This document shows positions 1-10,000 of a stretch of DNA of 64,000 bases, in pieces. Location: positions 1-64,000 of the forward strand of contig NZ_NFIH01000015.1 of NCBI RefSeq assembly GCF_002161675.1. Reading direction: 5' to 3'. Under the pieces are notes generated by a model. It was given only the letters and a program-made list of their open reading frames with translations. It was not told the origin of the DNA and did no database searches. How positions within the stretch are numbered: position 1 is the stretch's first letter; every line of letters starts with the position of its first letter. The DNA comes from Pseudoflavonifractor sp. An44. Lineage in GTDB: Bacteria > Bacillota > Clostridia > Oscillospirales > Oscillospiraceae. The position numbers and the translations under genes were made by a program.

Positions 1-214
1 CCCACCCGGGCCAGCGCCCAGGCTGATGTATTCGCCTATATGGAGGCCTTCTACAACACTGTCCGGCCACATTCTGCACTGGGTTGGCTGTCTCCAACGC
101 AGTTTGAGGCAAGCCTCCTCGCCTCAGGCAGCATAAACGAGTATCCCGCAGAAACTCAGAGATTCATTCTGTTTTTTCTGGTATTTTCCTGTCCGTTTTT
201 TCGGGAAGGGCTCA
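1..214 (+). mobile_element. Partial IS3-family insertion sequence, right end
   Basis: The window opens inside an IS3-type transposase. Frame 1 reads the familiar C-terminal end of the DDE domain, with a VFAYMEAFYN block followed by RPHSALGWLSP at about 34-100. No stop follows; the frame runs on to 414, past the end of the element, so the 3' end of the transposase frame is probably mutated. The element appears to end at 190-214, where TGTCCG, a T run, CGGG and AGGGCTCA look like a terminal inverted repeat. The left end and most of the transposase lie outside the window, so group and completeness cannot be told. Confidence 0.75.
190..214. repeat. Probable terminal inverted repeat of the IS3-type element
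   Basis: A 25-bp end-like sequence begins TGTCCG and finishes GGGCTCA, exactly where the transposase-side sequence stops and the Nudix reading frame is cut. The partner repeat and the target-site duplication are outside the window. Confidence 0.5.
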
Positions 215-505
215 ATTCACTCGATTTTTGCCGATTACCGAATACACACAGACAGGGTGTAAGGAAAACTCGATGGCTCCCGTCTCCTCCTGCAACTCTC
301 TTCTGGCAGTGTCCAGAATTTGCTCTCCCGGTTCTCGGTGGCCACCAGGAAGTTCATAGGTGTCTCTCTCCCGGTGTTTACAAAACACCCACTTCCCGTT
401 GTGTCGGGCTATGATCACCGCAAACCGTAGCAGTTCGTCATCGACTTGTTCATAGAAATTTACTTTCACATGGGGTACCTCGCAATTTATTTTTGAGTAT
501 CTCAT
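212..505 (-). pseudogene. Nudix hydrolase gene, truncated by the IS element
   Basis: The 97 residues left contain a complete Nudix box at residues 55-77 (GHREPGE, then RRELQEETG), which binds Mg and the diphosphate of nucleoside-diphosphate substrates. The protein stops after GKNRVN, where related hydrolases continue for about 50 more residues. The stop codon is made by the first bases of the IS end at 214, so the insertion removed the C-terminal part of the Nudix fold. The start at 505 has GAGAG 6-7 bases upstream. The product is probably inactive. The substrate is unknown; members of this group act on oxidised nucleotides or other diphosphates. Confidence 0.75.
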
Positions 506-645
506 AGTCTCTCAATTTAATCTTTATTGTACCAAAGTCTCGGGGCCCCAGCAAGCGAATTGATTGTATCTAACTACGAATCTATTCCCCATGCAGTAAG
601 GCAGTTCGCCTCCTCTTGCTGTCATTTCGTGTCAAAACCATTTGA

Positions 646-1249
646 TGGATATGGCAAAAGAAATACATGACAGACACCTTTCCTCCCGTGGTAGTACGAA
701 ATCACGGAGAAAAAGATATGTACTATGCAGAGTCCACACACCCCGCAATCATTGCAAAGGAAGTTTTTCACGCAGCTCAGGCACTCCTTCAACAGCGGGC
801 CAAACGAGAAGCTCTGCCCCGCAATACTTCCCCCTTTGATCAAAAGATCTTCTGTGGCCTATGCGGAACATCCTTCCGGAAAAAGGTCAGCCATGGGAAA
901 CTATTTTGGACATGCAGAAAGCATAGCAGGGATGCCCAGAGCTGTCCGGTAACACAGGTTCCTGATACGGAAATCCGTGAAGCATTTCTCCGGTTCTACT
1001 ACAAGCTGAACCATCACAGAGATATCATCCTTACGCCGATGCTCAACTCCCTCCAGTCTATCCTCCAGCGTCGTATGCTCTGGAGTGAAAATATCATGGA
1101 ACTTAACCATCAAATATCCGAACTTTCCAGTCAGAATCAAATGTTGGCCACGCTGAAGGAACAGGGCCTCATTGATCCTGACATTTTTATATCCCAGAGT
1201 AACGAGTTGACCCAAGAACTCCGTGCCGCAAAGCAAATGCTGGCCGGGT
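646..1249 (+). pseudogene. Large serine recombinase, C-terminal remnant
   Basis: The frame is open from 646 and lacks the catalytic N-terminal resolvase domain. What remains is the end of the recombinase domain (QKKYMTDTF, then NHGEKDMYYAESTHPAI), a zinc-ribbon motif (CGLCG, then WTCRKH and C), and a long helical coiled-coil stretch up to about 1245. This is the usual C-terminal layout of the site-specific integrases of clostridial conjugative elements. A stop lies just upstream in the same frame (643-645). At about 1249 the homology passes to a helix-turn-helix fragment in another frame, and this frame then runs on to 1311 as nonsense. The remnant is not functional. Confidence 0.75.
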
Positions 1250-1396
1250 ATCAACACCCTTGCTTCGGACATGAAGCTGTCCCGCTCCACGGTGAAGCGG
1301 GCGCTTCATGATTTGGAGCAGCACGGATATCTGGAGAAGACGCCTAGGCATCGAGCCAACGGTAGCTCTACCTCCAATCTATACACCGTCCGATAA
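1250..1396 (+). pseudogene. Helix-turn-helix protein fragment of a mobile element
   Basis: Frame 2 reads INTLASDMKLSRSTVKRAL and then HDLEQHGYLEK, ending NLYTVR at a TAA. This is a winged-helix segment of the kind found in replication or plasmid-type proteins of integrative elements. It has no start of its own and joins the recombinase remnant directly, so an old deletion or recombination fused pieces of two element genes. A further short open stretch to 1505 ends MVDRPEELILTEY and may be a tail of the same gene family. Not functional. Confidence 0.55.
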
Positions 1397-1406
1397 GGCC
1401 GCAAAA

Positions 1407-1438
1407 AGCGCAGCTCTCCACCAAGGGGGAGCTGCGCT
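1407..1438. terminator. Stem-loop after the mobile-element remnants
   Basis: AGCGCAGCTC and GAGCTGCGCT form a strong stem around a short loop. On the minus strand five T residues follow (TTTTTGC), so it could end minus-strand transcription; it may simply be a leftover of the element. Confidence 0.4.
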
Positions 1439-1557
1439 CATCTGCTGGACCCAGGGGTGGTTCATGGTGGACCGCCCAGAAGAACTCATTCTAACTGAGT
1501 ATTAGTTCAGAGGATGCATTTACACGGTACACGTCTACGCATCAACCCATTTCAAGC

Positions 1558-2325
1558 TCACCGTTTGGGTGCATCCTGGTATTCTCTCACATGCAAAAGT
1601 TCCTCAGCGGCCTGAATTTCTTCTTCAGTTGGGACCCGGACACCATCCAAAGAATATGGGATGTTTAGGTTCTGCCATTTAAACGTACCCAAGGTGTGGT
1701 AAGGCAAAATTTCTACCCGTCGCACGGTAGGCAATGCCCTGATAAACGCATTCAGACGACGAAGGCCTTCGGTATCATCTGTCAGGCCGGGAACCAGTAC
1801 ATGGCGAATCCAAAGGGGAATTCCTTTTCTGGCAATGTATTGTGCCATTTCCAGAATATTCGTGTTGTCGTGACCGGTCAGGGCACGATGCTTTTGGTTG
1901 TCCATTTCCTTCAAATCCAAAATCACCAGGCTTGTATGCTCCAACAATGCATCGAACCGGGCCATCCAACGGGCATTGTCAGGAGAAAACGGCTGTCCGC
2001 TGGTGTCCAGTGCCGTGTGAATCCCTTTGTCATGGGCTAAACGGAACACCTCGCTGACAAAGTCCATCTGCAAGAGAGGTTCACCTCCGCTGATAGTCAG
2101 GCCACCGTTGTTACGCCAGTAATTCCGATAACGGTATGCCGCATCAAAGGCTTCCTGGGGCGTTTTCCCATTGCTTTGGGTAAAGGTCCAGGTTTCAGGA
2201 TTATGACAGTATTGGCAGCGCATGGCACATCCTTGCATAAAAATCACATATCGAACTCCTGGCCCATCCACCAAACCAAATGTTTCAACAGAATGGACAT
2301 ATCCAATCCGTTCATCTTGTGCCAT
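1558..2325 (-). CDS. pflA: Pyruvate formate-lyase-activating enzyme
   Basis: This radical SAM enzyme reduces its 4Fe-4S cluster, splits S-adenosylmethionine and places the glycyl radical on PflB. The cluster motif C-x3-C-x2-C is at Cys33, Cys37 and Cys40 (GCAMRCQYCHNP), followed by the GGEP motif (LTISGGEPLL). The 255-residue length is normal. I chose the ATG at 2325 because AAGGAGTG lies 7 bases before it; the frame is open for 17 more codons upstream without a better site. It follows pflB on the same strand, after a terminator-like hairpin, so it may be expressed at a lower level by read-through. Confidence 0.95.
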   Translation of the reverse strand: MAQDERIGYVHSVETFGLVDGPGVRYVIFMQGCAMRCQYCHNPETWTFTQSNGKTPQEAFDAAYRYRNYWRNNGGLTISGGEPLLQMDFVSEVFRLAHDKGIHTALDTSGQPFSPDNARWMARFDALLEHTSLVILDLKEMDNQKHRALTGHDNTNILEMAQYIARKGIPLWIRHVLVPGLTDDTEGLRRLNAFIRALPTVRRVEILPYHTLGTFKWQNLNIPYSLDGVRVPTEEEIQAAEELLHVREYQDAPKR

Positions 2326-2360
2326 AGTAGTCCACTCCTTCCTATACATCGTTGTGTGAA

Positions 2361-2392
2361 AAACCCGCGGCCGCACAAGCAGCCGCGGGTTT
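2361..2392 (-). terminator. Terminator-like hairpin between pflB and pflA
   Basis: AAACCCGCGGC pairs with GCCGCGGGTTT, and on the minus strand the stem is followed by a run of T. It lies just after the pflB stop and just before pflA, so it probably sets the ratio of lyase to activating enzyme. Confidence 0.7.
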
Positions 2393-2410
2393 CAAAATCA
2401 TTTTATCAGA

Positions 2411-4663
2411 TTACATGACCTTGTGGCAAGTGCGGGCAATCACATCCATCTGTTGCTCACGGGTCAGATCGATGAACTTGACTGCATATCCCGATACCCG
2501 GATGGTGAAGTTGCTGTACTCTTCCTTCTCAGGATGCTCCATGGCATCCATCAGCTTTTCCACACCGAACACATTGACGTTCAAGTGATGGGCACCTTGG
2601 TCAAAATATCCATCCATGACCTGAACCAGATTCTCCACCCGCTCCTGCTCACTGTGACCCAGCGCCTCAGGGCTGATGGTCTGGGTGTTGGAGATTCCAT
2701 CCAACGCCCAGTGGTAGGGCAGCTTAGCCACCGAGTTCAAGGAGGCCAGCAGGCCATTGGTTTCAGCCCCATAGCTGGGGTTGCCTCCGGGAGCAAAGGG
2801 CGTGTAGGCCTTGCGTCCGTCCGGCATGGCACCGGTAGCTTTGCCGTACACCACATTGGAGGTGATGGTCAGAATGGAGGTAGTTGCCTCAGAATTGCGA
2901 TAGGTGTGGCGGCGCTTGATCTTCTCCAGGAAGCTACGCAGCAGCTCAACGGCAATGTCATCCGCACGGTCATCGTCGTTGCCGTACTTGGGGAAGTCAC
3001 CCTCCACCTCGTAGTCGGTCACCAATCCCTTTTCATTGCGGATACACTTGACCTTGGCATACTTAATCGCACTCAGGGAATCAACCACATGACTGAAACC
3101 AGCAATGCCCGTGGCAAAGGTACGGCGCACTTCTGTGTCAATGAGGGCCATCTCAGCCGCTTCATAGTAATACTTATCATGCATGTACTGAATGAGATTG
3201 AGAATGTTGACGTACAGACCAGCCAACCAGTCCATCATCACGTCGTATTTCTGCATGACCTCTTGATAGTCCAGATACTCACTGGTGATGGGGGCGTAGG
3301 CCGGGCCCACCTGTTCCTCCAGCTTTTCGTCCATGCCACCGTTGATGGCGTACAGCAGGCACTTGGCCAAGTTGGCACGAGCCCCAAAGAACTGCATCTC
3401 CTTGCCAGTCTGCGTGGCAGACACACAGCAGCAGATGGAGTAGTCGTCTCCCCAAACCGGCTTCATCACGTCGTCATTCTCGTACTGGACCGAGGAGGTA
3501 TCAATGGAGACACGAGCAGCATAATCTTTGAATGCTTTGGGCAATGCAGAAGAGTACAGGACCGTCATGTTGGGCTCGGGAGCAGGCCCCATGTTTTCCA
3601 GCGTATGCAGGAAACGGAAGTCTGTCTTGGTGACCATGGAACGGCCATCCATGCCAATGCCACCCACTTCCAGAGTGGCCCACACCGGATCACCACTAAA
3701 CAGCTGATTGTAGCTGGGAATCCGTGCAAACTTGACCATACGGAACTTCATAACCAGATGATCAATGAGTTCCTGGGCCTCACGTTCCGTGAGAACGCCC
3801 CGCTCCATGTCCCGCTGAATGTAAATATCCAAGAACGTAGAGATACGGCCCACACTCATAGCCGCACCATTCTGCGTTTTGATTGCGGCCAGATAGCCGA
3901 AATACAGCCATTGGACGGCCTCTTTGGCATTGGCGGCAGGCTGGGAGATGTCATAGCCGTATGCGGCGGCCATGTCTTTCATACCCTTCAGCGCATGGAT
4001 TTGCAGTGCAATCTCCTCACGCTGCCGGATCACGTCATCCAACATCGTGCCGTCGCCGCAGTTGGCCAGATCTTTTTGCTTTTCCTGGACCAAGAAATCA
4101 ATGCCATACAGCGCCACACGGCGGTAATCTCCCACAATACGGCCACGGCCGTAGGTGTCAGGCAAACCCGTGACGATGTGGCTATGCCGGGCCTTCTTCA
4201 TTTCAGGGGTATATGCATCAAACACCGCCTGGTTATGGGTACGGGCATACTGGGTGAAAATCTCATGCAGCTTTTCGCTGGGGGTATAGCCGTAGGTGGT
4301 ACAAGCCTGTTCTGCCATCTTGATGCCACCATAAGGCATAAATGCACGCTTGAGTGGTTTGTCAGTTTGCAAACCAACCACCTGCTCCAAGTCCTTGAGT
4401 TCAGGATCAATGTACCCGGGGCCATATGCAGTCAGGCCAGAGACAACCTCGGTCTCCATATCCAGCACGCCACCCTTGGCTCGCTCTTGTTTCTGCAAGG
4501 CCTGCAAGGCATCCCACAACTTGTTTGTCGCCTCAGTAGGGCCAACAAGAAAAGCCTCGTCCCCATCATAAGGCTTATAGTTTTTCTGGATAAAGTCACG
4601 GGTATTGACCTCTTCCTTCCAGATACGGCCTTCAAAACCTTCCCACTGCTTATAATTTGTCAT
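2411..4663 (-). CDS. pflB: Formate C-acetyltransferase (pyruvate formate-lyase)
   Basis: The 750-residue glycyl-radical enzyme converts pyruvate and CoA into acetyl-CoA and formate in anaerobic metabolism. The catalytic cysteines are in ICCCVSA near residue 410. The radical Gly is Gly725 in RVSGYAV, 26 residues from the end, as in E. coli. Start: ATG 4663 with AAAGGAG 7 bases upstream. It has its own promoter (-35 TTGACA, -10 TAATGT) in the upstream gap, and a GTTAGC-N4-GCTAAC palindrome lies just after the -10. pflB therefore looks co-regulated with the haem and metal genes further on, which is unusual for this gene. Confidence 0.97.
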   Translation of the reverse strand: MTNYKQWEGFEGRIWKEEVNTRDFIQKNYKPYDGDEAFLVGPTEATNKLWDALQALQKQERAKGGVLDMETEVVSGLTAYGPGYIDPELKDLEQVVGLQTDKPLKRAFMPYGGIKMAEQACTTYGYTPSEKLHEIFTQYARTHNQAVFDAYTPEMKKARHSHIVTGLPDTYGRGRIVGDYRRVALYGIDFLVQEKQKDLANCGDGTMLDDVIRQREEIALQIHALKGMKDMAAAYGYDISQPAANAKEAVQWLYFGYLAAIKTQNGAAMSVGRISTFLDIYIQRDMERGVLTEREAQELIDHLVMKFRMVKFARIPSYNQLFSGDPVWATLEVGGIGMDGRSMVTKTDFRFLHTLENMGPAPEPNMTVLYSSALPKAFKDYAARVSIDTSSVQYENDDVMKPVWGDDYSICCCVSATQTGKEMQFFGARANLAKCLLYAINGGMDEKLEEQVGPAYAPITSEYLDYQEVMQKYDVMMDWLAGLYVNILNLIQYMHDKYYYEAAEMALIDTEVRRTFATGIAGFSHVVDSLSAIKYAKVKCIRNEKGLVTDYEVEGDFPKYGNDDDRADDIAVELLRSFLEKIKRRHTYRNSEATTSILTITSNVVYGKATGAMPDGRKAYTPFAPGGNPSYGAETNGLLASLNSVAKLPYHWALDGISNTQTISPEALGHSEQERVENLVQVMDGYFDQGAHHLNVNVFGVEKLMDAMEHPEKEEYSNFTIRVSGYAVKFIDLTREQQMDVIARTCHKVM

Positions 4664-4756
4664 GACGTTCTCCTTTCACAAAATGCGGACTACATCAAAG
4701 CGGAAAAGAATCTATATGAATCCGCTGTACGGTGTAACGCTATTGCCTGCAAGTGG

Positions 4757-4772
4757 GTTAGCCACCGCTAAC
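4757..4772. promoter_or_regulatory. Palindromic operator upstream of pflB
   Basis: GTTAGC-CACC-GCTAAC is a perfect 6+4+6 palindrome. It lies 10 bp downstream of the pflB -10 element, over the likely start of transcription, a place typical of repressor sites. Identical half sites recur in front of four other genes in the window. The binding protein is inferred to be the DtxR-like regulator encoded at 16878-17717. Confidence 0.75.
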
Positions 4773-4782
4773 CACAGGAAAT

Positions 4783-4812
4783 ACATTACCACATCGCATT
4801 ATAGATTGTCAA
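4783..4812 (-). promoter_or_regulatory. pflB promoter
   Basis: On the minus strand TTGACA (4807-4812) and TAATGT (4783-4788) are 18 bp apart. No other promoter-like pair is as good in the gap between pflB and the DUF454 gene. Confidence 0.6.
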
Positions 4813-4830
4813 GGCGTTGCACAGATGAAT

Positions 4831-5232
4831 TCATTTGACCCTACTATCTGATTTTGACACGATGGTTTTCACTCCAAAGACAAAGTAGATAACATGGCAC
4901 ACCCAGACAATGGCCAAAATAATACTGGGAATCACAATTCCACCTCGTAGCATCATAAAGATACCAACCCCCATCAGCAGGGTCACAGGCACCATGATGC
5001 CAACCTTTGTCTGTACTGTCATGCCCTTTTTCTTCACAAAGGAGTCCAGATGCTTTTGATAAAGCTGCGTCCCCACAAACCAGCTATGAAGTCTCTGGGA
5101 GCTTTTTGCAAAGCAGAATACGGTGACCAGGAAAAACGGCACTGTGGGCAGTATGGGCAGCACAACGCCAATGCACCCCAGCCCCAGACAGACACAGCCC
5201 AGCACCAGAAAAAACAGTCGTTTCACTTTCAT
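4831..5232 (-). CDS. DUF454 (YbaN-type) small membrane protein
   Basis: The 133-residue protein has about four hydrophobic segments and the family pattern GxxLPILPTVPFFL near residue 30, followed by CFAKSSQRLHSWF. The biochemical role of YbaN/DUF454 proteins is not known. The start at 5232 has GGGGAGG 6 bases upstream. It follows the haem ABC ATPase gene by only 21 bp and is the last gene of that operon before the pflB promoter, which suggests a part in haem or iron use. That link is inferred from position only. Confidence 0.85.
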   Translation of the reverse strand: MKVKRLFFLVLGCVCLGLGCIGVVLPILPTVPFFLVTVFCFAKSSQRLHSWFVGTQLYQKHLDSFVKKKGMTVQTKVGIMVPVTLLMGVGIFMMLRGGIVIPSIILAIVWVCHVIYFVFGVKTIVSKSDSRVK

Positions 5233-5253
5233 AGAAGGCCTCCCCTTTCCTCC

Positions 5254-6030
5254 CTACACCGGAATCACAAAGGGCTTTCCGTCCACGCTCTGGATGGTCA
5301 AGTCCACGTCATACACCTCTTTGACCAGTTCTCCGGTCAAAATGCACTCCGGTACCCCCTGAGCCATGATTTTTCCGCCCTTCATGGCCACAATTTCATC
5401 GCTGTAATAGAGGGACTGGTTGATGTCGTGGAGCACCATCACAATGGTAATGCCGTACTCCCGATTTAATTTTTGAATCAGTTTGAGGATTTGGAGCTGG
5501 TAGCGCACATCCAGATAGGTGGTGGGCTCGTCCAAAAAAAGCACCTTGGTATCCTGGGCCAGGGCCATGGCAATCCACACCCGCTGCTTCTGGCCGCCGG
5601 ACAGCTCTGCCACCGGCTTGTCCTTGTGTTTGACCGTGTGGGTGATCTCCAGAGCCCAGCGGATCTTCTCCTCGTCCTGCTGGGGGTCGCCGGACAGACC
5701 CAGGGTATGATAGGGGGTGCGACCATACCCCACCAGCTTCTCCACAGTCAGGTCTGGGGGTGCGGTGTTGTACTGGTGGACGATGGCCACCTCTTTGGCA
5801 AAGTCCTTCAGACGAAGATGGGCGATGTCCTGCCCCCGGAACTGGATTTCCCCCTGGTCTGGTTTCAGATTTTTGGTCATCAGGTTGAACAGGGTGGATT
5901 TGCCACAGCCATTAGCGCCAATCAGAGTGGTAATTTTCCCCTCACGGAGGGAAATGTCCAGTCCCTGGAGCACTTGGTGCTTTCCGTATGCAAAGGATAG
6001 GTTTTTGACGGTAAAAATATCACTGACCAT
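5254..6030 (-). CDS. Haem/iron ABC transporter ATP-binding protein
   Basis: This 258-residue ATPase of the FecE/HmuV type powers import through the FecCD-type permease next to it. Walker A is GANGCGKST near residue 37, the signature is LSGGQKQRVWIAMAL, and Walker B is LFLDEPTTYLD with the H-loop in VLHDINQS. It starts inside the end of the permease gene (11-bp overlap), which indicates translational coupling. The substrate is inferred to be haem from the IsdE-like, NEAT and Shp proteins in the same operon; an iron-siderophore substrate cannot be excluded. Confidence 0.92.
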   Translation of the reverse strand: MVSDIFTVKNLSFAYGKHQVLQGLDISLREGKITTLIGANGCGKSTLFNLMTKNLKPDQGEIQFRGQDIAHLRLKDFAKEVAIVHQYNTAPPDLTVEKLVGYGRTPYHTLGLSGDPQQDEEKIRWALEITHTVKHKDKPVAELSGGQKQRVWIAMALAQDTKVLFLDEPTTYLDVRYQLQILKLIQKLNREYGITIVMVLHDINQSLYYSDEIVAMKGGKIMAQGVPECILTGELVKEVYDVDLTIQSVDGKPFVIPV

Positions 6031-7012
6031 AGCTCTGTCTGGACCTCCTCAGCAAAATGATAAAGAACGGGCCACCCACCACAGACATGATCACCGATGC
6101 ACTGATCTCATAGGGTGCGGCAATGGTACGCCCCACCGTGTCAGCCAGCAGCAGGGTGAATGCTCCCAACAGGATGGTGTAGGGCACCAGAATTTTATGG
6201 TTGCTGCCCACCAGAAGCCGGGCAATGTGGGGGACAATCAAACCCAGGAAGCTGATGGGGCCGATGACAGCGGTAGCAATCCCCGCCAGCAACACGGCAA
6301 TGACTGAGATCATGATTCGGCTCCGATTCACATTGACCCCCAGGCTTCGGGCGGTTTTATCTTCCAGGGCCAGCAGGTTGCACTGCCCCAGCACAAAGAA
6401 CGAGGCAATCAGCCCCACCAACCCGTAGAGGAGCAGGGTTTGCAGGTCGCTCCATGTCTTCATGGTAATATTGGCGTTGACAATGCTGGCCACCCCGGAA
6501 TAGTTGCTTCCGGTGCCGGAGTTGAAGGCACTCATGAGGCCGGAGAACATGGCATTCACCGCCACGCCCACCAAAATGATACGCAGCGGGGACAGCCCGC
6601 CCTTCCAGGACAGGGAGTACACCAGGAAAAAGGCAAGCATCCCCCCCAGAAAGGCAAACAGCGGAGTAAAAAAGTAGAGTGCGGGGAAAAAGGCGGTGAT
6701 GAGCACCGCCACCAGGCTGGCACCGGAGCTGATGCCAATGATGCCGGGGTCCGCCAGCGGGTTTTTCAGCACCGCCTGCAGCAGCACGCCGGACACCGCC
6801 ATAACAGCTCCGCCGAACATGGCAATGAAAATACGGGGAAATCGCAAGTCAAAAATGGTGGCCACGTTTTCATTGTAGGCCACAAAGAGTCCTCGGAACA
6901 GCTCCACAGGGGTGACCTTCAAGCTGCCGGTGTTGACTGCAAAGAGAAACAGCCCAACCAGCAGCACAGCCGTTCCCACAAAAGAGCCGATGATCTTTTT
7001 TCGGCTGATCAA
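6020..7012 (-). CDS. FecCD-family haem/iron ABC transporter permease
   Basis: The protein has about nine or ten membrane helices and FecCD/BtuC hallmarks, including GGAVMAVSGVLLQAVLKNPLADP near residue 70 and a late LGLIVPHIARLL. It forms the membrane channel with the ATPase at 5254-6030. The frame opens with ATG 7033, but that codon lies within the AAGGAGGT ribosome site. I therefore prefer TTG 7012 as the start, 9 bases after the site, giving 330 residues. A strong stem-loop at 7050-7080 separates it from the giant surface-protein gene upstream. Confidence 0.92.
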   Translation of the reverse strand: MISRKKIIGSFVGTAVLLVGLFLFAVNTGSLKVTPVELFRGLFVAYNENVATIFDLRFPRIFIAMFGGAVMAVSGVLLQAVLKNPLADPGIIGISSGASLVAVLITAFFPALYFFTPLFAFLGGMLAFFLVYSLSWKGGLSPLRIILVGVAVNAMFSGLMSAFNSGTGSNYSGVASIVNANITMKTWSDLQTLLLYGLVGLIASFFVLGQCNLLALEDKTARSLGVNVNRSRIMISVIAVLLAGIATAVIGPISFLGLIVPHIARLLVGSNHKILVPYTILLGAFTLLLADTVGRTIAAPYEISASVIMSVVGGPFFIILLRRSRQSYGQ

Positions 7013-7049
7013 GACGAGTAGACCTCCTTCCATGAGATAAAGCAGGCAG

Positions 7050-7080
7050 GGCCGGGATGTCGAAGTACGGCATCCCGGCC
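7050..7080 (-). other. Stem-loop inside the haem operon
   Basis: GGCCGGGATG pairs perfectly with CATCCCGGCC. On the minus strand no T run follows, so it is more likely an mRNA-stabilising or processing element than a terminator. It may let the surface-protein message outlast the permease message. Confidence 0.55.
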
Positions 7081-7092
7081 TTTACTGTGGTA

Positions 7093-10000
7093 TCAGCCCT
7101 TGCGTTTACGGGCAGCGTATACGGTGCATCCTGCCAGAGCTAGGCCGCAGCTCATCATCACTCCCACCAGAGGAAGCAACTGGGCGGAATCTCCGGTCTG
7201 GGGGACGTCACCCACCTGAGCAGTGTTTTCCGCATCGGTGATGGTGCTGCCTTTTTCCACCAGTGCATAGGCTCCGGCAGATTTGGTTATGACCGTATAA
7301 TAGTCATCTCTCAAACTACCACGAACCAGCACTTTATTGTCCGTTGCCATGCGATACACAGCTACTTGTTGGTCCGCATATCCATTCGGAATGGGGAAAC
7401 CAATGGAGACCGTTCCATTGGGTACCACCTGCTCCCCATTGGCATCCACAAATTTCACCTGGTAGAGCTTGAACTTCTTCCCAACCTCCTGGAGAGCGTA
7501 GGCAGCGGAAGAATACTCGCTGCCGGAGGTTATGGGCGTAATCTCAAAGCCCACGCCTGCAGGGAACACTCCCTTGTCAGCCCAGACGGTGACACCGGTC
7601 TTCTCATCCGTATAATTCACAGCAGGAGACTGCTCCACCGGCTCTTCCGGCTGGAAGTCAGGGTCATCCTCCGTGGTCTTCTCCAGACTAGACCAGTCAA
7701 CTTTCATCAACACATCCTGATCACCAGTACCGGCGCTGATGGCCTCCATAATGGGCACGAAGACATGCAGGGGCACAAAGCCGTCCCGGTCAGCAATGGC
7801 GGTGGACACCAGGCGAATGCGCACCTGGTCGGGATATAGGTGGTTGGCATCGTTGTATTGGTCGATGACATCACTGCCGTCGGCATTCTTCTGTGTGGAG
7901 AGCACCTCGGCCAACACCAGATCTCCCTGGGGTCTGCCATACTGGCTGTACACATAGCCCTCATCGTAGTAGGACAGGGTGGACAGGTAGCCAAAGCGAT
8001 TATCAATGGCCATGCCCTTGAAGTCCAGGGTCACATAATAGACACCGTCTACCACTTCCAGCTTTACAGTGTGGTTGATGGCATTGTTGGACATGGACAG
8101 CTTGCTGCGGTCAGTCTGGTACATGTCCACCTTTACAGAATAGATGCCATCCTCCAGCACATCCTGATCCGGAGTTTCCCCGGTTCCGGTGCCGGAATAA
8201 ACCACAATGCGATGTTCTGCCTTGGTGCCAGTCACTGTCTTGACCAAACGGTAACGGCCTTCAGGGGTAATTCCCTCCTGCTGGAAGGTGCCGGAGCAAG
8301 CATCCTCATCCTGGCTGACCTGTGTGGTGCTGAGGGTGTACCAGGTGCCGTTGCGAAGCTCCTGTACATCGGTGCGCACGGTGAAGGCATCCACAGTACC
8401 GGTCTTATCTGTGAGAATGGAGCCCTTGATAGACTCTTGAGAGAAGTCGGGCAAATCCACAGCCTGGAACTTTAGCAGCTCCTCCACGGTGTCAATGGAG
8501 GTTTTGCCCAACACTTCTTGCAGCTTGTCTTCGATTTCCCAAGACACATAGCCGCCCTTGCACAAAGCCCAATAGTAATAATCGAAGGCGGACAACTGAG
8601 ACTGATAGCTCAAGGTGCCCTCCCCCACCTCCAGGGTGAGCCCCAGGTGATGCTTGGAGGGATATTCTCCTGCGGCCTCTTGAATGGTTGCAATCTGCTC
8701 CTGGGTAAAGCCGCTGAGATCACAGGTAGACAGGTCCACAGAGTTGTACTCAAAGGCGCTGGCAAATCCATAGCCTCCTTCCGCTACCTTGGCCAGCAAC
8801 GGAGTAGGCAGGGTACGCAAACTATTCTTAGACAGATCCAGAGAGGAGAGGGCGGGATTGGTCTCTACCAGACTGGCCGGGACCTCCTCCAGCAGGTTAT
8901 CGCTGAGATTCAGGGTCTCCAGGGCAAGCATCCCATCCAAATCGCTGCCCAACTGAGCAATATCATTTTGGTTGAGGTACAAGTCGGTAATGCCAGACAT
9001 CTGGTTGATCCCCTCAGGAACCTGGATGAGTTGGTTGTCGGTGAGAGACAGCCAGGTAAAGGTCTCCCGCTGAGGCAGTGCATTGGCGTTGAGCTTCACC
9101 AGCTGGTTGCGAGCCAGATACAGACCAGTGACATGTTCCATATCATCAAAGGCACCGGCAGCAATGGAGGAGATCCGGTTATTCTCCAAATCCAGAATGT
9201 ACTCGTCTTCCCCGGCACCTACCTGGCTGAGGCCGTCAAATAGTTTGTCGTTGATGACAGTAAGCAGGTTGCTGGCCAGCTTCATATCCTTCAGGGAGGA
9301 AAGCTGGGAGAAGGCATCGTCATCAATGGTGGAAATACAGTTGGCGGACAGGTTTAGGCTGGTGAGCTGGGTAAAGCCCAGGAACTCATCATGAATTTCA
9401 GAAATGCTGTTGCCGTTAAAGTTAATGCTTTCCAGGGACTTGTCCCCCAAATCAGCAAGCCATGAAATATCTTGAATCTTGAACGGATCAAAGACGCCGT
9501 AGGCGTTCATCAGGGTGCTGGAACTCAAATCCAGGCTCTTCCTACCTTCCGCAAATCGGAAGTCGTTGAGCTCTTGCGTGGTGACATAGCCATCTCCGTC
9601 CATGTCCAGACCAGTCACGGTCATCAGCGCCCGGTTGATAAGCTTAGCCTGGGTGAAGCCGGAGTTTTTGATCTGGAAGCCCTCAAAGCCCTCGGTGACG
9701 GTGGTGTCAAATACCAGCTTCACCTGGGTGTATCGATCATACATGCCGTTCATAGCCTCAGAGCCGCCCATAGCCTGTACATTGACTGCACCCACCATAT
9801 AACCACTGTCCAATGCGGAGATGGGCAAGGTGTACACAGCGGCTACCACTTTCCCGGAAGCGTCCGTCTCAGGGACACGGGAGCCGTCGGTGATGGCGCC
9901 CTTCCAGGTGCCATCACTGCTCTGAATGGCAAAGTCCAGCATGGAGTGAGCGAACACGGTGTTGTAAAAGGAGGCGGTGAGAGTACCGTCCTGGGCCACC

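Noticed and set aside
2423-4771. 782-codon open frame opposite pflB
   Set aside because: It is the antisense shadow of a clearly conserved gene in a GC-biased genome; its protein is rich in His, Gln and Val with no recognisable domain.
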